Positions 37,715 to 50,755 of a stretch of 64,000 bases of DNA are shown here, one piece after another. The stretch covers positions 124,001 to 188,000 of the forward strand of contig JBAZEM010000002.1 in the NCBI GenBank assembly GCA_041653875.1. The letters are read 5' to 3'. This DNA is from VSJD01 sp041653875. Lineage in GTDB: Bacteria; Verrucomicrobiota; Kiritimatiellia; JAAZAB01. The position numbers were made by a program, and so were the translations under genes. Under the pieces are notes generated by a model. The model did not search any database and was not told the origin of the DNA. It saw only the letters and a list, made by a program, of their open reading frames with translations. Positions within the stretch are counted from its first letter, which is position 1. Each line of letters begins with the position of its first letter.

Positions 37715-40474
37715 ATGCCCGCCAAGAAGCCCGCGAAAAACGTCAAATCCAAGAAATACGTGTATTTGTTCGGACCTGGCCGGAAGAACACCGAAGGCAA
37801 CGCCGGCATGAAGAACCTGCTGGGCGGCAAGGGCGCCAACCTGGCGGAGATGTGCCTGCTGGGCCTGCCGGTGCCCGCCGGTTTTGCCATCAGCACCGAA
37901 TGCTGCGTGGATTTCTTCAAGAACAAATCCAAATTCCCCGCCAGCCTGAAGAAGGAAGTCGAAGCGGCCCTGGCCAAAACGGAAAAGCTGATGGGCATGA
38001 AGTTCGGCGACCCTGTCAACCCCCTCCTGGTGTCCTGCCGTTCCGGCGCGCGCAAATCCATGCCCGGCATGATGGAAACGGTCCTCAACGTGGGGCTCTG
38101 CTCGAAAACCATCCCCGGCCTGATCGCCAAAACGCAAAACGAGCGTTTCGTTTATGACGCCTATCGGCGCCTGATCATGATGTATTCCGACGTCGTCATG
38201 GAAAAATCCGAAGGCCTCGAGCCGGCTGAAGGCAAGGGCATCCGCAAGCAGTTGGACGAAATGCTCCATGCGGTCAAACAGCAAAAAGGCTACAAGGCCG
38301 ACACAGACCTGACCGCCGCCGACCTCAAGGAGCTGGCCGAAGAATTCAAGAAACGCGTCCAGCAGGCGCTTGGCCGGCCGTTCCCCGACGACGCCATCGA
38401 GCAGTTGTGGGGCGGCATTGGCGCCGTTTTCAAGAGCTGGAACGGCAAGCGCGCCATCTCCTACCGGCGCATCGAGGGCATTCCCGACGAATGGGGCACG
38501 GCGGTCAACGTCCAGGCCATGGTCTTCGGCAACATGGGCAACACCTCGGCCACTGGCGTTGCTTTCAGCCGCAACCCCGCCACCGGCGAACACAAATTCT
38601 ATGGCGAATGGCTGGTGAACGCCCAGGGCGAGGACGTCGTGGCCGGCACCCGCACGCCCAGTCCATTGAACGAAGCCACCAAAAACGAGCAGAACGTGCA
38701 CCTGGATTCGCTCGAAAAATCCATGCCGGCGCTTTACCGCGAGCTCGACGGCATCCAGAAAAAACTCGAAAAGCATTACCACGACATGCAGGACATCGAG
38801 TTCACGATCCAGGACGGCAAGCTCTATATGTTGCAGTGCCGCGTGGGCAAACGCACCGGCACCGCGGCCTTGAACATGGCCATGGACATGGTGGCCGAAA
38901 AATTGATCGCCCCGGCGCAGGCCGTCCTGCGGGTTACGCCCGCCCAGTTGGACGAACTCCTGCACCCGATCGTCAGTCCCGCCGCCGAAAAAACCGCCCA
39001 GGTGCTGGCCAAGGGCCTGCCCGCCGGGCCGGGCGGGGCCGTGGGTCAGCTCGTCTTCACGGCCCAGGCTGCCGTGGAATGGGTCAAGGCCGGCAAGAAA
39101 GTCATCCTCCTGCGCGAGGAAACGAACCCGGAAGATGTGGAAGGCATGCAGGCCGCCGTGGGCATCCTGACGGCGCGCGGCGGCATGACCAGCCATGCAG
39201 CGCTCGTGGCGCGCGGCTGGGGCAAGTGCTGTATCGTCGGCGCCGGGGCCTTGCACGTCAACGCCGAGGCCAAAACCGTGACCGTCGCCGGCCAGACGCT
39301 GAAAGAAGGCGATTGGGCCACGCTGAACGGGACGCGGGGCTACGTCTATGCGGGCCAGCTGGCGATGATCGACGCCTCGGAAAATCCGCGCTTCCAACAC
39401 TTCATGAAGATCGTGGACAAATTCCGGACACTCGGCGTGCGCGCCAACGCGGATACGCCCTCTGACGCCGGGATCGCCCGCGCTTTCGGGGCTGAAGGCA
39501 TCGGGCTCTTCCGCACCGAGCACATGTTCTACGGCAAGGGCAGCGACCAGCCGCTCTTCCTTCTGCGCAAGATGATTCTGAGCAAAACGGCCGACGAGCG
39601 CCGCAACGCGCTGGCCGAGCTGTTCCCGTTCGTCAAAGCCTCGATCAAGGGCACGCTGGAAGCTATGGAAGGCCTGCCGGTCACCATCCGCCTGCTCGAT
39701 CCGCCTCTGCACGAATTCGTGCCGCAGAGCGAGGAAAAACAGCGCGACCTGGCCAACAGCCTGGGCATCACGGTGGAGGAAATCCAGAAGCGCGGCGAAC
39801 AGTTGCACGAATCCAACCCGATGATGGGGCACCGCGGCGTGCGCTTAGGCGTCACCTACCCGGAAGTCACCGAAATGCAGGTGCGCGCCATCTTCGAGGC
39901 GGCGGGGGAACTCATCAAGGCCGGCAAAAAATGCAAGCCGGAGATTATGATACCGGTGACCTGCGACGCGCGCGAACTGCGCGACCAAAAGAAGCTCTGC
40001 CTGAAGGTCTATGACGAAGTGCTGGGCAAGATGAATATCAACAAGATCCCGCACGCCTACGGGACCATGATTGAAATCCCGCGCGCCTGCCTCACGGCCG
40101 ACAAGATGGCCGAGGAAGCCGAGTTCTTCTCGTTCGGCACGAACGACCTGACCCAGATGGGCTTCGGGTTCAGCCGCGACGATATCGGCGGATTCATGCA
40201 CGATTACATCGAGAAAAAAATCCTGGCGGCCGATCCGTTCCAGACCATCGACCAGGAAGGCGTCGGGCAATTGATCCAGATGGCCGTGCAGAAGGGCCGC
40301 AAGACGCGCAAAGACATGAAAATCGGCATCTGCGGCGAACAGGGCGGCGATCCGGCCTCGGTCGAGTTCTGCTTCAAGACCGGGTTGAACTATGTGAGCT
40401 GCAGTCCGTTCCGCGTGCCGATCGCGCGGCTGGCGGCGGCCCAGTCGGCCATCAACGCCAAAGCCAGGAAATAA
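37715..40474 (+). CDS. ppdK: Pyruvate, phosphate dikinase
   Basis: 919 aa from ATG 37715 with AAGGAG upstream. Interconverts pyruvate + ATP + Pi and PEP + AMP + PPi. Domains in order: N-terminal ATP-grasp (KNLLGGKGANLAEM, VSCRSGARKSMPGMMETVLN), a mobile His domain with GGMTSHAALVARGWGKCCIVG (phospho-His, about residue 490), and the C-terminal PEP/pyruvate TIM barrel (GIGLFRTEHMF, PMMGHRGVRLG, SFGTNDLTQMGFGFSRDD, CGEQGGDPASVEF with the catalytic Cys near the end). A Lys-rich N-terminal tag (PAKKPAKNVKSKK) is extra. It consumes or makes PPi, matching hppA. Confidence 0.97.
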   Translation: MPAKKPAKNVKSKKYVYLFGPGRKNTEGNAGMKNLLGGKGANLAEMCLLGLPVPAGFAISTECCVDFFKNKSKFPASLKKEVEAALAKTEKLMGMKFGDPVNPLLVSCRSGARKSMPGMMETVLNVGLCSKTIPGLIAKTQNERFVYDAYRRLIMMYSDVVMEKSEGLEPAEGKGIRKQLDEMLHAVKQQKGYKADTDLTAADLKELAEEFKKRVQQALGRPFPDDAIEQLWGGIGAVFKSWNGKRAISYRRIEGIPDEWGTAVNVQAMVFGNMGNTSATGVAFSRNPATGEHKFYGEWLVNAQGEDVVAGTRTPSPLNEATKNEQNVHLDSLEKSMPALYRELDGIQKKLEKHYHDMQDIEFTIQDGKLYMLQCRVGKRTGTAALNMAMDMVAEKLIAPAQAVLRVTPAQLDELLHPIVSPAAEKTAQVLAKGLPAGPGGAVGQLVFTAQAAVEWVKAGKKVILLREETNPEDVEGMQAAVGILTARGGMTSHAALVARGWGKCCIVGAGALHVNAEAKTVTVAGQTLKEGDWATLNGTRGYVYAGQLAMIDASENPRFQHFMKIVDKFRTLGVRANADTPSDAGIARAFGAEGIGLFRTEHMFYGKGSDQPLFLLRKMILSKTADERRNALAELFPFVKASIKGTLEAMEGLPVTIRLLDPPLHEFVPQSEEKQRDLANSLGITVEEIQKRGEQLHESNPMMGHRGVRLGVTYPEVTEMQVRAIFEAAGELIKAGKKCKPEIMIPVTCDARELRDQKKLCLKVYDEVLGKMNINKIPHAYGTMIEIPRACLTADKMAEEAEFFSFGTNDLTQMGFGFSRDDIGGFMHDYIEKKILAADPFQTIDQEGVGQLIQMAVQKGRKTRKDMKIGICGEQGGDPASVEFCFKTGLNYVSCSPFRVPIARLAAAQSAINAKARK

Positions 40475-40482
40475 CAAACTGA

Positions 40483-40521
40483 AACCGCCGCGCCGGAAGA
40501 CCTGATTCCGGCGCGGCGGTT
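40483..40521. terminator. Strong hairpin after ppdK, without T-run
   Basis: A perfect 14-bp stem (CCGCCGCGCCGGAA / TTCCGGCGCGGCGG, extended by AA/TT) with a 7-nt loop, 9 nt after the ppdK stop. No T-tract, so termination or 3'-end protection is inferred. Confidence 0.65.
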
Positions 40522-40641
40522 ACACGGCCCCAGCGCGACACAGCCTAACGCCAGCCCGCGCCACCCCGGAAATCCAGGGCCGCCACCGAAAAGCCAAGGG
40601 CGGCATGATTTCAACTTGTCATGCTTTTTAACCAGGCATGC

Positions 40642-41795
40642 TCAGGCCTTGGCGATGAGTTCGCGGAACCGGCCGAACAGGTAATAGGGATCGTGTGGAC
40701 CCGGACTTGCTTCGGGATGATACTGCACCGAAAACATGGGCGCTTGTTTATGCGCCAGCCCCTCGACCGTCCGGTCGTTCAGGTTGACGTGGGTAATCTC
40801 CACTTTCGCCGGATCCAGGGAATCCGGATCCACCGTGAAATTGTGATTTTGCGATGTGATTTCAACGCGGCCGGTCTTCAAATCCTTGACCGGATGGTTG
40901 CATCCGTGGTGCCCGAATTTGAGACGCAAGGTCCGGCCGCCGCAGGCCAGCCCCAGAATCTGGTGCCCCAGACAAATCCCCATGAGCGGCGTCTTGCCCA
41001 GCAGTTTACGCGCATTGTCGATCGCATAGGTCACCGCGGCCGGGTCGGCGGGCCCATTGGAAAGGAAAACCCCCTGGGGCTTCAGCGCCAGCACATCGGC
41101 GGCGGAGGTCGCCGCCGGCACCACCGTGACCGCCATGCCGTTCCGGCGCATACTCCGCAGGATATTCCATTTGATGCCGAAGTCGTAAGCAACGACTTTC
41201 AAGTCGGCCTTCGGCAACTTATCGGCAATTCCCCAGGACGCCGTCAGGCGCCCCGTCTCATCCCAAAGATAAGGCTTTGTACAACTGACTTTGGCCGCAT
41301 AATCCTGCCCATCCAGCCCGCCCCACTCCGCCGCAAGCCGGACGGCCTGTTGCTCGGCAATTTTACCGGACACCGCCAGATAACCTCTGAGCGTGCCCTG
41401 GTCCCGGAGCTTGGAGGTGAGCGCGCGGGTATCGATGCCGGCGATGGCCGGAATGGCGTTGCGGCGCAGGCATTCGGTCAACGCAACCTCCGCGCGCCAA
41501 TTGCTGGGCGTATTCATCTCGTGCAGGATGAATCCGTTGGCGAATAAGCGGGCCGATTCCATGTCGGCGGCATTGATCCCGGTATTCCCGATTTCCGGAT
41601 AGGTCATGGTCACCAACTGCCCGCTATAGGATGGATCGCTGAGAATTTCCTGATAGCCGGTCATGCCGGTGTTGAAGACCACCTCGCCCAGCGCATCCGT
41701 GAGCGCCCCCACGGCATAGCCATGCAATACCGTTCCATCCGCCAGGGCCAGGAAGGCGGTTCGTTCCCTTTGCGCGCGCCAATTCCACTTTGAAT

Positions 41796-41799
<4 letters not shown>
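40642..41799 (-). CDS. carA: Carbamoyl-phosphate synthase small subunit
   Basis: 385 aa from ATG 41799, overlapping the carB stop by 4 bp. Glutaminase subunit supplying NH3 to CarB for pyrimidine and arginine synthesis. N-terminal half: FLALADGTVLHGYAVGA, VFNTGMTGYQEILSDPSYSGQ. C-terminal class I amidotransferase: SNGPADPAAV, MGICLGHQILGLACG (nucleophile Cys, about 260), QNHNFTVDP and QYHPEASPGPHD (His/Glu). The gene order is carB then carA, the reverse of the common arrangement. Confidence 0.97.
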
Positions 41800-45074
<3,275 letters not shown>

Positions 45075-45080
45075 GGAAGA

Positions 45081-45212
45081 AATTCGGCGATTTAGCGATT
45101 TAGCGATTTAGCGATTTAGTGATTTAGCGATTTAGCGATTTCCAAATGAGAGATTATTTTTACACTTGCGCTTCAGTCATTGAATCACTGAATCGCTTAA
45201 TCGCTCAATTTC
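45081..45212. repeat. Facing 8-nt repeat arms (GCGATTTA units) reaching into pyrG
   Basis: The left arm (45081-45142) is seven units of GCGATTTA with one GTGATTTA; the right arm (about 45177-45212) carries the complementary TGAATCGC/TTAATCGC units. Unlike most arrays here the period is 8. The right arm includes the pyrG stop codon and its last codons. Confidence 0.85.
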
Positions 45213-46822
45213 TTTAGCGCCGCGCCAATAAACCGGTTAAACAGCGGATGGGCCTTTAACGGCGCGGACTGGAACTCAGGGTGGAACTGGCACGCCACGA
45301 ACCAGGGGTGGTCGGCCAGCTCGATGACTTCGACCAGGCTCGACGCCGGATTGATCCCCGCAAAAACCATGCCGCGCGCCTCCATTTTTTCGCGATAGCG
45401 GCTGTTGAACTCGTAACGGTGGCGGTGCCGTTCGGCGACCTCGGCCGCGTCATACGCCGCGCGGGCCTTCGTCGCTTCGCCCAAGGCGCAGGGGAACAGT
45501 CCGAGGCGCATGGTGCCGCCCTTGGCCGTCAGGCGTTTCTGGTCCGCCATCTGATCCACGACAGGGTGCGGCGTCTGCGGCTCGAATTCCGTGCTGTTGG
45601 CCCGCTCCAGACCGCAAACGTTGCGGGCGAATTCGATCACGGCGCATTGCATGCCGAGGCAAATGCCCAGGAAAGGCACGCCGCGGGTGCGGGCATATTG
45701 CACCGCCGCGATTTTGCCCTCGATGCCGCGGTCGCCAAATCCGCCGGGAACCAGAATGCCCTGCACGCCCTTGAGCAACGGTTCGCAGCCCTGTTTTTCG
45801 ATGTCCTCGGACTCCACCTGGCGGATACGAACATCCGTCTGGTGCGCAATGCCGGCATGCGTCAGGGCCTCGTAAATGCTTTTATAGGCGTCTTTCAGGC
45901 TCATGTATTTGCCGACCACGGCGATTTCAACCGCGCCGGATTTCGGATGCAACTGCGCGGCCAGCATGGCTTCCCAGTCCTGCATCGCCAGCGGACGCAC
46001 GTGCAGATTCAGCATTTCCAGGATATAAACATCCATACTCTGCCGCGCCAAATCCAGCGGCACCTCGTAAATCGAGTGCTCCACGTCGATTTCCTCGATG
46101 ACCAGGTTCAGCTCCACATTGCAAAACAAGGCCATTTTTTCGCGATGCTCGCGCGTCAAGTGCTGCTCGCAACGGCACACCAGGATATCGGGGATAATGC
46201 CGATGGTGCGCAAAATGCCAACCGATTGTTGGGACGGCTTGGTTTTCAGCTCAGCCGCCGCCTTGATGAACGGCACGAGCGTCAGATGAATGAACAAGCC
46301 GTTCTGGCGCCCAATGGCCTGGCGGTACTCGCGAATGGCCTCCAGGAACGGCAGGGACTCGATGTCACCGGCCGTGCCCCCGATTTCAGTGATGGCGATA
46401 TCCACGTCGTCGCCGTCGAGCGAAGCGATCGCCGCCTTGATTTCGTCGGTGATATGCGGCACCACCTGGACGGTCTTGCCGAGGTAGCCGCCCTGCCGCT
46501 CGCGGGCAATGACCGCGCTGTAAATGCGGCCGGTGGTATAGTTGCTGTCGCGTGTGCAGGCGACCCCGGCGATCCGTTCGTAATGGCCCAGATCCAGGTC
46601 CGTTTCCGCGCCGTCGGCGGTCACATACACCTCGCCGTGCTGGAAGGGCGACATCGTGCCGGCATCCACGTTGAGATAGGGGTCCAGCTTCTGCATGCGG
46701 ACACGGTAGCCCCGCCGGGACAACAGGAGCCCCAACGACGCCGCCGTAATGCCCTTGCCGAGCGACGACACCACGCCGCCGGTAATAAAAATATGCTTGG
46801 TCACATGCGGCAACGATTTCAT
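45197..46822 (-). CDS. pyrG: CTP synthase
   Basis: 541 aa from ATG 46822, with GGGAGG 6-8 nt upstream; ATG 46837 is also in frame. Aminates UTP to CTP. N-terminal synthase: KHIFITGGVVSSLGKGI (P-loop), LDPYLNVDAGTMSPFQHGEVYV, TDLDLGHYERI, EIGGTAGDIESLPFLEA. C-terminal glutaminase: PGGFGDRGIEGKIAA, FLGICLGMQCAVIEFARNV (Cys nucleophile, about 385), and ACQFHPEFQSAPLKAHPLF (His/Glu). The very C-terminus lies in the repeat arm. It is 20 bp downstream of purF and likely co-transcribed. Confidence 0.97.
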   Translation of the reverse strand: MKSLPHVTKHIFITGGVVSSLGKGITAASLGLLLSRRGYRVRMQKLDPYLNVDAGTMSPFQHGEVYVTADGAETDLDLGHYERIAGVACTRDSNYTTGRIYSAVIARERQGGYLGKTVQVVPHITDEIKAAIASLDGDDVDIAITEIGGTAGDIESLPFLEAIREYRQAIGRQNGLFIHLTLVPFIKAAAELKTKPSQQSVGILRTIGIIPDILVCRCEQHLTREHREKMALFCNVELNLVIEEIDVEHSIYEVPLDLARQSMDVYILEMLNLHVRPLAMQDWEAMLAAQLHPKSGAVEIAVVGKYMSLKDAYKSIYEALTHAGIAHQTDVRIRQVESEDIEKQGCEPLLKGVQGILVPGGFGDRGIEGKIAAVQYARTRGVPFLGICLGMQCAVIEFARNVCGLERANSTEFEPQTPHPVVDQMADQKRLTAKGGTMRLGLFPCALGEATKARAAYDAAEVAERHRHRYEFNSRYREKMEARGMVFAGINPASSLVEVIELADHPWFVACQFHPEFQSAPLKAHPLFNRFIGAALKKLSD

Positions 46823-46842
46823 CTCTTCCTCCCTCATCCCGT

Positions 46843-48300
46843 TCAGAAACTGAATTTAGGCAACAGGCCCTCGACCTGCTCCAGCGGAGCGCCATCTTCC
46901 AATTCCGTCTTGCCCTGCACGCCCCCCACGTCAACCGGATACGTCCCGGAAAAACAGGCGGTGCAATAGGCGCGTGGAAAATGGAAAGGCGCCAGCAAGC
47001 CCTCGATACTCAGGTAGCCCAGCGAATCCGCGCCCAGAAAACGGCAAATCTCGTCCACCGAACGCCGCCCGGCGATCAGTTCCGCCTGCGTGGGAAAATC
47101 GATGCCGAAAAAGCAGGGATGGATGACCGGCGGACACGCAATCCTCAGGTGGATTTCGCGGGCCCCCGCCTGCTTTAAGGCGGCCACCCGCCGGCGCGCC
47201 GTGGTTCCGCGGATGATGGAATCGTCCGCCACCACTACGCGCTTGCCGTTCACCACGTCCCGGACCACCGCCAGCTTCATGTCCGCGCTGTCGGAGCGCT
47301 GGCTCGCCTCCGGCATGATGAACGTCCGGCCCACGTAATGGTTCCGGATAAAACCGTAGTCCAGCGGGATACCGCTCCCCTGCGAGTAGCCCAGCGCCGC
47401 GGCGTTGCCGCTGTCGGGCACCGCGATGACAACATCCGCGTCCGCCGGCTGTTCGCGGGCCAGGCGCAATCCCAATTGACGGCGGATCCCATGGACGCTC
47501 TCGCCGAAAACCTGGCTGTCCGGCCGGGCGAAATAGACATGCTCGAAAATACACTGCGCCTGGCACGGACCCGGCGCGGCGGCAAACTGCGAAGCCTTCA
47601 TGCCATCCTTGTTCACCACCACCAACTCCCCGGGTTGGACGTCCCGGATATATTCCGCCCCCGTCTGGACCAGCGCGCAGGTCTCGCTGGTAAAGACATA
47701 ACCATCGCCCAGTTTGCCGATCGAGAGCGGCTTGAATCCCAGCGGGTCGCGCGCCGCCATCACGCAATCCTTGGTCATCAGCAGAAAGGCGAAAGCACCG
47801 CGGAGTTCGTTCAAGGCGCGCGCCACGCGCAACGGGCGCAAACGATACATGGGGTCGGCCAGCAGATGGACCAGGACTTCGCTGTCCGTGCTGGTCTGGA
47901 AAATCGCGCCGGCGTCCCGGTACATCCGGCGCAGGTTGCGGGCGTTGGTCAGGTTGCCGTTATGGGCGATGGCCCAGATGCCGTCACTGCATTCCGCGAC
48001 CAGCGGCTGGACATTCTGAATCCGGGTGGAGCCGGTTGTGGAATAACGCACATGCCCGATCCCCACATGCCCCGGCAACTCGTCCCACGACCTGGAAGCG
48101 AACACCTCGTTGACCAGCCCAAGCCCCTTGATCGAGCGCATGCGCTGGCCGTCGCTGGCGACGATCCCCGCGCCTTCCTGCCCGCGATGCTGGAGGGAGA
48201 ACAGACCCTGGTAGATCAGCGGCGCCGCATTGGGCACGCCGAAGACGCCGAACAATCCGCACGCCTCCCGCGGACCTCTCTCGCAATCGTGCAAAGCCAT
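46843..48300 (-). CDS. purF: Amidophosphoribosyltransferase
   Basis: 485 aa from ATG 48300 with AGGGGAG 8 nt upstream; the longer frame to 48363 lacks one. First step of purine synthesis. A 13-residue propeptide ends at ...PREA, exposing the Ntn nucleophile in CGLFGVFGV. Then GLFSLQHRGQEGAGI, GHVRYSTTGS, IAHNGNLTNA, the PRPP loop VVADDSIIRGTTARRR (about 355). The Cys set (QCIFEHVYFARPDS, IHPCFFGIDFP, YCTACFSGTYP) matches the 4Fe-4S ligands of the Bacillus-type enzyme, so an oxygen-sensitive cluster is expected. Confidence 0.97.
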   Translation of the reverse strand: MALHDCERGPREACGLFGVFGVPNAAPLIYQGLFSLQHRGQEGAGIVASDGQRMRSIKGLGLVNEVFASRSWDELPGHVGIGHVRYSTTGSTRIQNVQPLVAECSDGIWAIAHNGNLTNARNLRRMYRDAGAIFQTSTDSEVLVHLLADPMYRLRPLRVARALNELRGAFAFLLMTKDCVMAARDPLGFKPLSIGKLGDGYVFTSETCALVQTGAEYIRDVQPGELVVVNKDGMKASQFAAAPGPCQAQCIFEHVYFARPDSQVFGESVHGIRRQLGLRLAREQPADADVVIAVPDSGNAAALGYSQGSGIPLDYGFIRNHYVGRTFIMPEASQRSDSADMKLAVVRDVVNGKRVVVADDSIIRGTTARRRVAALKQAGAREIHLRIACPPVIHPCFFGIDFPTQAELIAGRRSVDEICRFLGADSLGYLSIEGLLAPFHFPRAYCTACFSGTYPVDVGGVQGKTELEDGAPLEQVEGLLPKFSF

Positions 48301-48601
48301 GAAATATCTCCCCTTCGCGACATTTTCCCGCGCCGCCGGAAGCATCCAAACCCGCGGCCACACGGCTCAACGCCGCAAAAACCAAGGACATCGAGGCATC
48401 TCTACCAAACGGGCTTTGAGCATACCAACGAGGATTCGACAACGCAAGCTTTTTTAAAATTGCGTTTTTAAATCGAATTGGCGGGGGCCGACAGCAGAAT
48501 TCAAGTCGGAAACCATCGCTCAATGCCCGTTAAAACCGGGAAGATCACACATACCGGGTGCGGGGAATTTTGTCAAACTACGGACTTAATGGTTGTGCGC
48601 A
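48301..48601. other. Gene-free stretch upstream of purF
   Basis: About 300 nt between the purF start and the end of the first PIN toxin gene. No convincing coding, repeat arm or riboswitch fold seen; an A/T-rich patch (about 48450-48475) could hold the purF promoter. Confidence 0.4.
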
Positions 48602-49006
48602 TCAACGATTCAGAAAATCCTCTGCCGCAATGGCGACGATTGGAAAGGCCTTCCGCACAAGTTTGTCGAATGTCACAAATGGCACGCCCAGTTGTTTAGC
48701 CAAGACGACGAATTCGCCATCATAGGCGGTGATGTTGTGGTGAAAGGTCAACTCCAGTACATCGTCGGATGGGACCGCGAATTCCCGGCTCTCCCAAAGG
48801 GCTTCGGCCTTCCCCATGGTCCTTCTGGCCTGCGAGAGCGACATGCCGGCATGGCGCATATAGAGTGACAGAATGTTCCGCACCTCCGACCTGCATATCA
48901 AGGGCACGGCCCAATCCGCATCCTTGAGAAGCACTGCATCGGCCAATGCGCTTTTGTCGCCCGGGACCAGCAAATAGGCGATGAGATTTGAATCGGCAAC
49001 GATCAT
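48602..49006 (-). CDS. vapC: PIN-domain toxin (VapC/FitB-like)
   Basis: 134 aa from ATG 49006, which overlaps the antitoxin stop by 4 bp; the upstream open frame lies in the antitoxin gene. PIN-domain RNase: MIVADSNLIAYLLV (first Asp), CRSEVRNIL (Glu, about 46), HNITAYDGEFVVLAKQLGVPFVTFDK (Asp pair, about 92-110). Such toxins cleave tRNA or other RNAs when free of antitoxin. It is the second gene of a two-gene module. Confidence 0.88.
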   Translation of the reverse strand: MIVADSNLIAYLLVPGDKSALADAVLLKDADWAVPLICRSEVRNILSLYMRHAGMSLSQARRTMGKAEALWESREFAVPSDDVLELTFHHNITAYDGEFVVLAKQLGVPFVTFDKLVRKAFPIVAIAAEDFLNR

Positions 49007-49242
49007 GGGCGGCCTTCGTCGGACGCCATCCGGATCAGGCGATCGTTCAATCGGCCCGGAAGGGATGCCCGATGGTTTCGGATGTCGAGAAGCAAGGCGT
49101 TGACATTCACTCTGGCCGGCGCGACGATCGTTTCCAGGCAGGCCAAGGCTTCTTTGTTGAGGCTTCTTCCGTGTTGTTTCGCCCGTTGCTTGAGGGCGGC
49201 GTGAACCGGCTGCGGAATACCCTTTAGAGTTATTGTTTTCAT
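49003..49242 (-). CDS. vapB: FitA/VapB-like ribbon-helix-helix antitoxin
   Basis: 79 aa. N-terminal MKTITLKGIPQPVHAALKQRA is a ribbon-helix-helix DNA-binding unit of the FitA/Arc type, followed by SLNKEALACLETIV and a toxin-neutralising C-terminus. It is 4-bp overlapped with the PIN toxin. A perfect 8-bp inverted repeat (49257-49273) lies 15 nt before the ATG and is the expected autoregulatory operator. Confidence 0.85.
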   Translation of the reverse strand: MKTITLKGIPQPVHAALKQRAKQHGRSLNKEALACLETIVAPARVNVNALLLDIRNHRASLPGRLNDRLIRMASDEGRP

Positions 49243-49256
49243 GCCGCAACCATATC

Positions 49257-49273
49257 ACAACCATAATGGTTGT
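49257..49273. promoter_or_regulatory. Palindromic operator of the first toxin-antitoxin module
   Basis: ACAACCAT-A-ATGGTTGT, a perfect 8-bp inverted repeat with one central base, directly upstream of the antitoxin gene. Confidence 0.75.
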
Positions 49274-49644
49274 CAATGGCGTATGCCGTCAGTTACTCTT
49301 GCCAAGTGATAGGTCAGAAACGTGGCGAATCCGATGAATAATACCGGCGAGAATTTGTCTTTGAATGGTATCAGAAAACTAACCCCCATAAAGATCGGAA
49401 TTGCCAGAAACACTAATAGATATCGCCACTGCCGCCATTTTCCAACACCTATGAGCATAAGGAACGAACTGCCGACAAGAACAGCAATGGACACTACGGG
49501 GTTCGGAACGTTTTGGGACACCGGTGTCATCGGATCAAAGTAGGCAAACAATTCAAGTGTCGACACAAGGAGAAACAAAAGGCCCGGAATGGCACAGACG
49601 ACGAACAATGCCCCTTGGATAATCTTCTGTATGCCAGGTTTCAT
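49273..49644 (-). CDS. Small four-helix membrane protein, unknown
   Basis: 123 aa. Four hydrophobic segments are evident: IIQGALFVVCAIPGLLFLLV, VSIAVLVGSSFLMLIGVG, RYLLVFLAIPIFMGVSFLI and VLFIGFATFLTYHLA. No catalytic or binding motif. The stop touches the operator of the toxin-antitoxin module. Base composition is lower in GC than its neighbours, which fits the accessory character of 48.6-51 kb. Function unknown. Confidence 0.5.
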   Translation of the reverse strand: MKPGIQKIIQGALFVVCAIPGLLFLLVSTLELFAYFDPMTPVSQNVPNPVVSIAVLVGSSFLMLIGVGKWRQWRYLLVFLAIPIFMGVSFLIPFKDKFSPVLFIGFATFLTYHLARVTDGIRH

Positions 49645-49694
49645 CTGTTAAACCAACGGGGCGCCTGTGGGGGCAAAACCCTTCACGAGTCGAG

Positions 49695-50138
49695 CTATTC
49701 ACCCGTGCGTTGTTCCGCACTCCGGTTCTTCAAATATTCCAGAATCAATCCGTTTGGCTCCGCTCCTGACCAATGATGTTTTTTGCCGTTGCGCAACCAT
49801 ACAACTCTGAAAGGAGGAACTTCCCTTCGGAACTCCGCCTGACTTAGTTGATGTGGATCAGCAGAAAAATCGACGTCAACGCGTTCTATCAGGTTGTCCC
49901 AGCCAGGACCACGCAGGTCCGGCGCCGAAAGACAAGCTTCGTGGAGGGCTTCCCAATCCTTGGGCCACGCCTCGTCATGGGTTTTCATGTGGCAGATGAT
50001 TGACAGGGCCGCATCCCACTGCGCATACGAGTCACGAACGACTTCGATCGACGAATGAATGATGAAAGCGGCAAGCCCTGCTCCCGTGGCGAGCAGCGCC
50101 AATCCCACGCCGATGGTGATCTTCCATTTCGTTTTCAT
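49695..50138 (-). CDS. Small membrane-anchored protein, unknown
   Basis: 147 aa. One N-terminal membrane segment (ITIGVGLALLATGAGLAAFII, residues 7-27) followed by a soluble part with HDEAWPKDWEALHEACL and VPPFRVVWLRNGKKHHWSG. The spacing of Trp-Pro and Trp-xxx-Leu recalls the C-terminal core of small exported pseudopilin-like proteins, but there is no prepilin leader. It lies beside another membrane protein of unknown role. No confident family. Confidence 0.5.
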   Translation of the reverse strand: MKTKWKITIGVGLALLATGAGLAAFIIHSSIEVVRDSYAQWDAALSIICHMKTHDEAWPKDWEALHEACLSAPDLRGPGWDNLIERVDVDFSADPHQLSQAEFRREVPPFRVVWLRNGKKHHWSGAEPNGLILEYLKNRSAEQRTGE

Positions 50139-50377
50139 TCACAGAACGAGCCGGCCAAGAAAGGTAATTACCACTTCATGGATGGGCGGCAAACGTTATT
50201 CCCTGTTCACTGGTGTCCCTATGGGACGCCAGTGTTTTCGATCATCTCTTTCGGCCAACGGCAAGTTGACCTGCTTTTTGACCCATCAATCGGCGCGCGG
50301 GCGCGCCGCAAAACAGGGCCGGACCGGACGGCGGTTTTCGCCAGTACGCCGAAGGCATTGTTCAAAACTTATCTCGC

Positions 50378-50755
50378 TCAATACAGGTTCAGGGACATGT
50401 GCCGGCCCAGGAGCGCGAAGTGTTTGTCCAGCGAAAAAAGCGACAGGTTGTTCTGGATGGCATGCTGGGCGATGATCAAGTCGGGAATGCCAACCTTGTT
50501 GATGCCGTTACGGAGGCACGTCGCCTGCATCGCGATGATGCCGTCCCAGTCAAGAGCCAGCGGCACACGCTCGATCTCGCGAAGGAGGCCAATGAGTTTG
50601 CGCTCTCCACGAACGAGAAGCGGCGGCGTCAGTTCAGCCAGAACGAGGTCGTTGGTGACAAGGAGCCCCTCTTCGATCAACCAATCCACCGTTGCCACAT
50701 CGTCCACACCGCGAAAATAGGCCACCCAAACCGAGCTGTCGATTAGAACTTTCAT
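50378..50755 (-). CDS. vapC: PIN-domain toxin (VapC)
   Basis: 125 aa. MKVLIDSSVWVAYFRG (first Asp) at the start, VLAELTPPLLV (Glu, about 40), and VGIPDLIIAQHAIQNNLSLFSLDKHF (Asp pair, about 88-108) give a complete PIN active site. The start overlaps the antitoxin stop by 4 bp. Second PIN-type module within 2 kb but with a different antitoxin family. Confidence 0.92.
   Translation of the reverse strand: MKVLIDSSVWVAYFRGVDDVATVDWLIEEGLLVTNDLVLAELTPPLLVRGERKLIGLLREIERVPLALDWDGIIAMQATCLRNGINKVGIPDLIIAQHAIQNNLSLFSLDKHFALLGRHMSLNLY

Noticed and set aside
37646..39832. 728-codon minus-strand frame opposite ppdK
   Set aside because: Mirror frame of PPDK with typical His/Gly/Ala-rich antisense composition.
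45075..45196. Pyrimidine attenuator/leader before carB
   Set aside because: The gap consists of the GCGATTTA repeat arms; no leader peptide, PyrR-type fold or terminator with T-run is visible.
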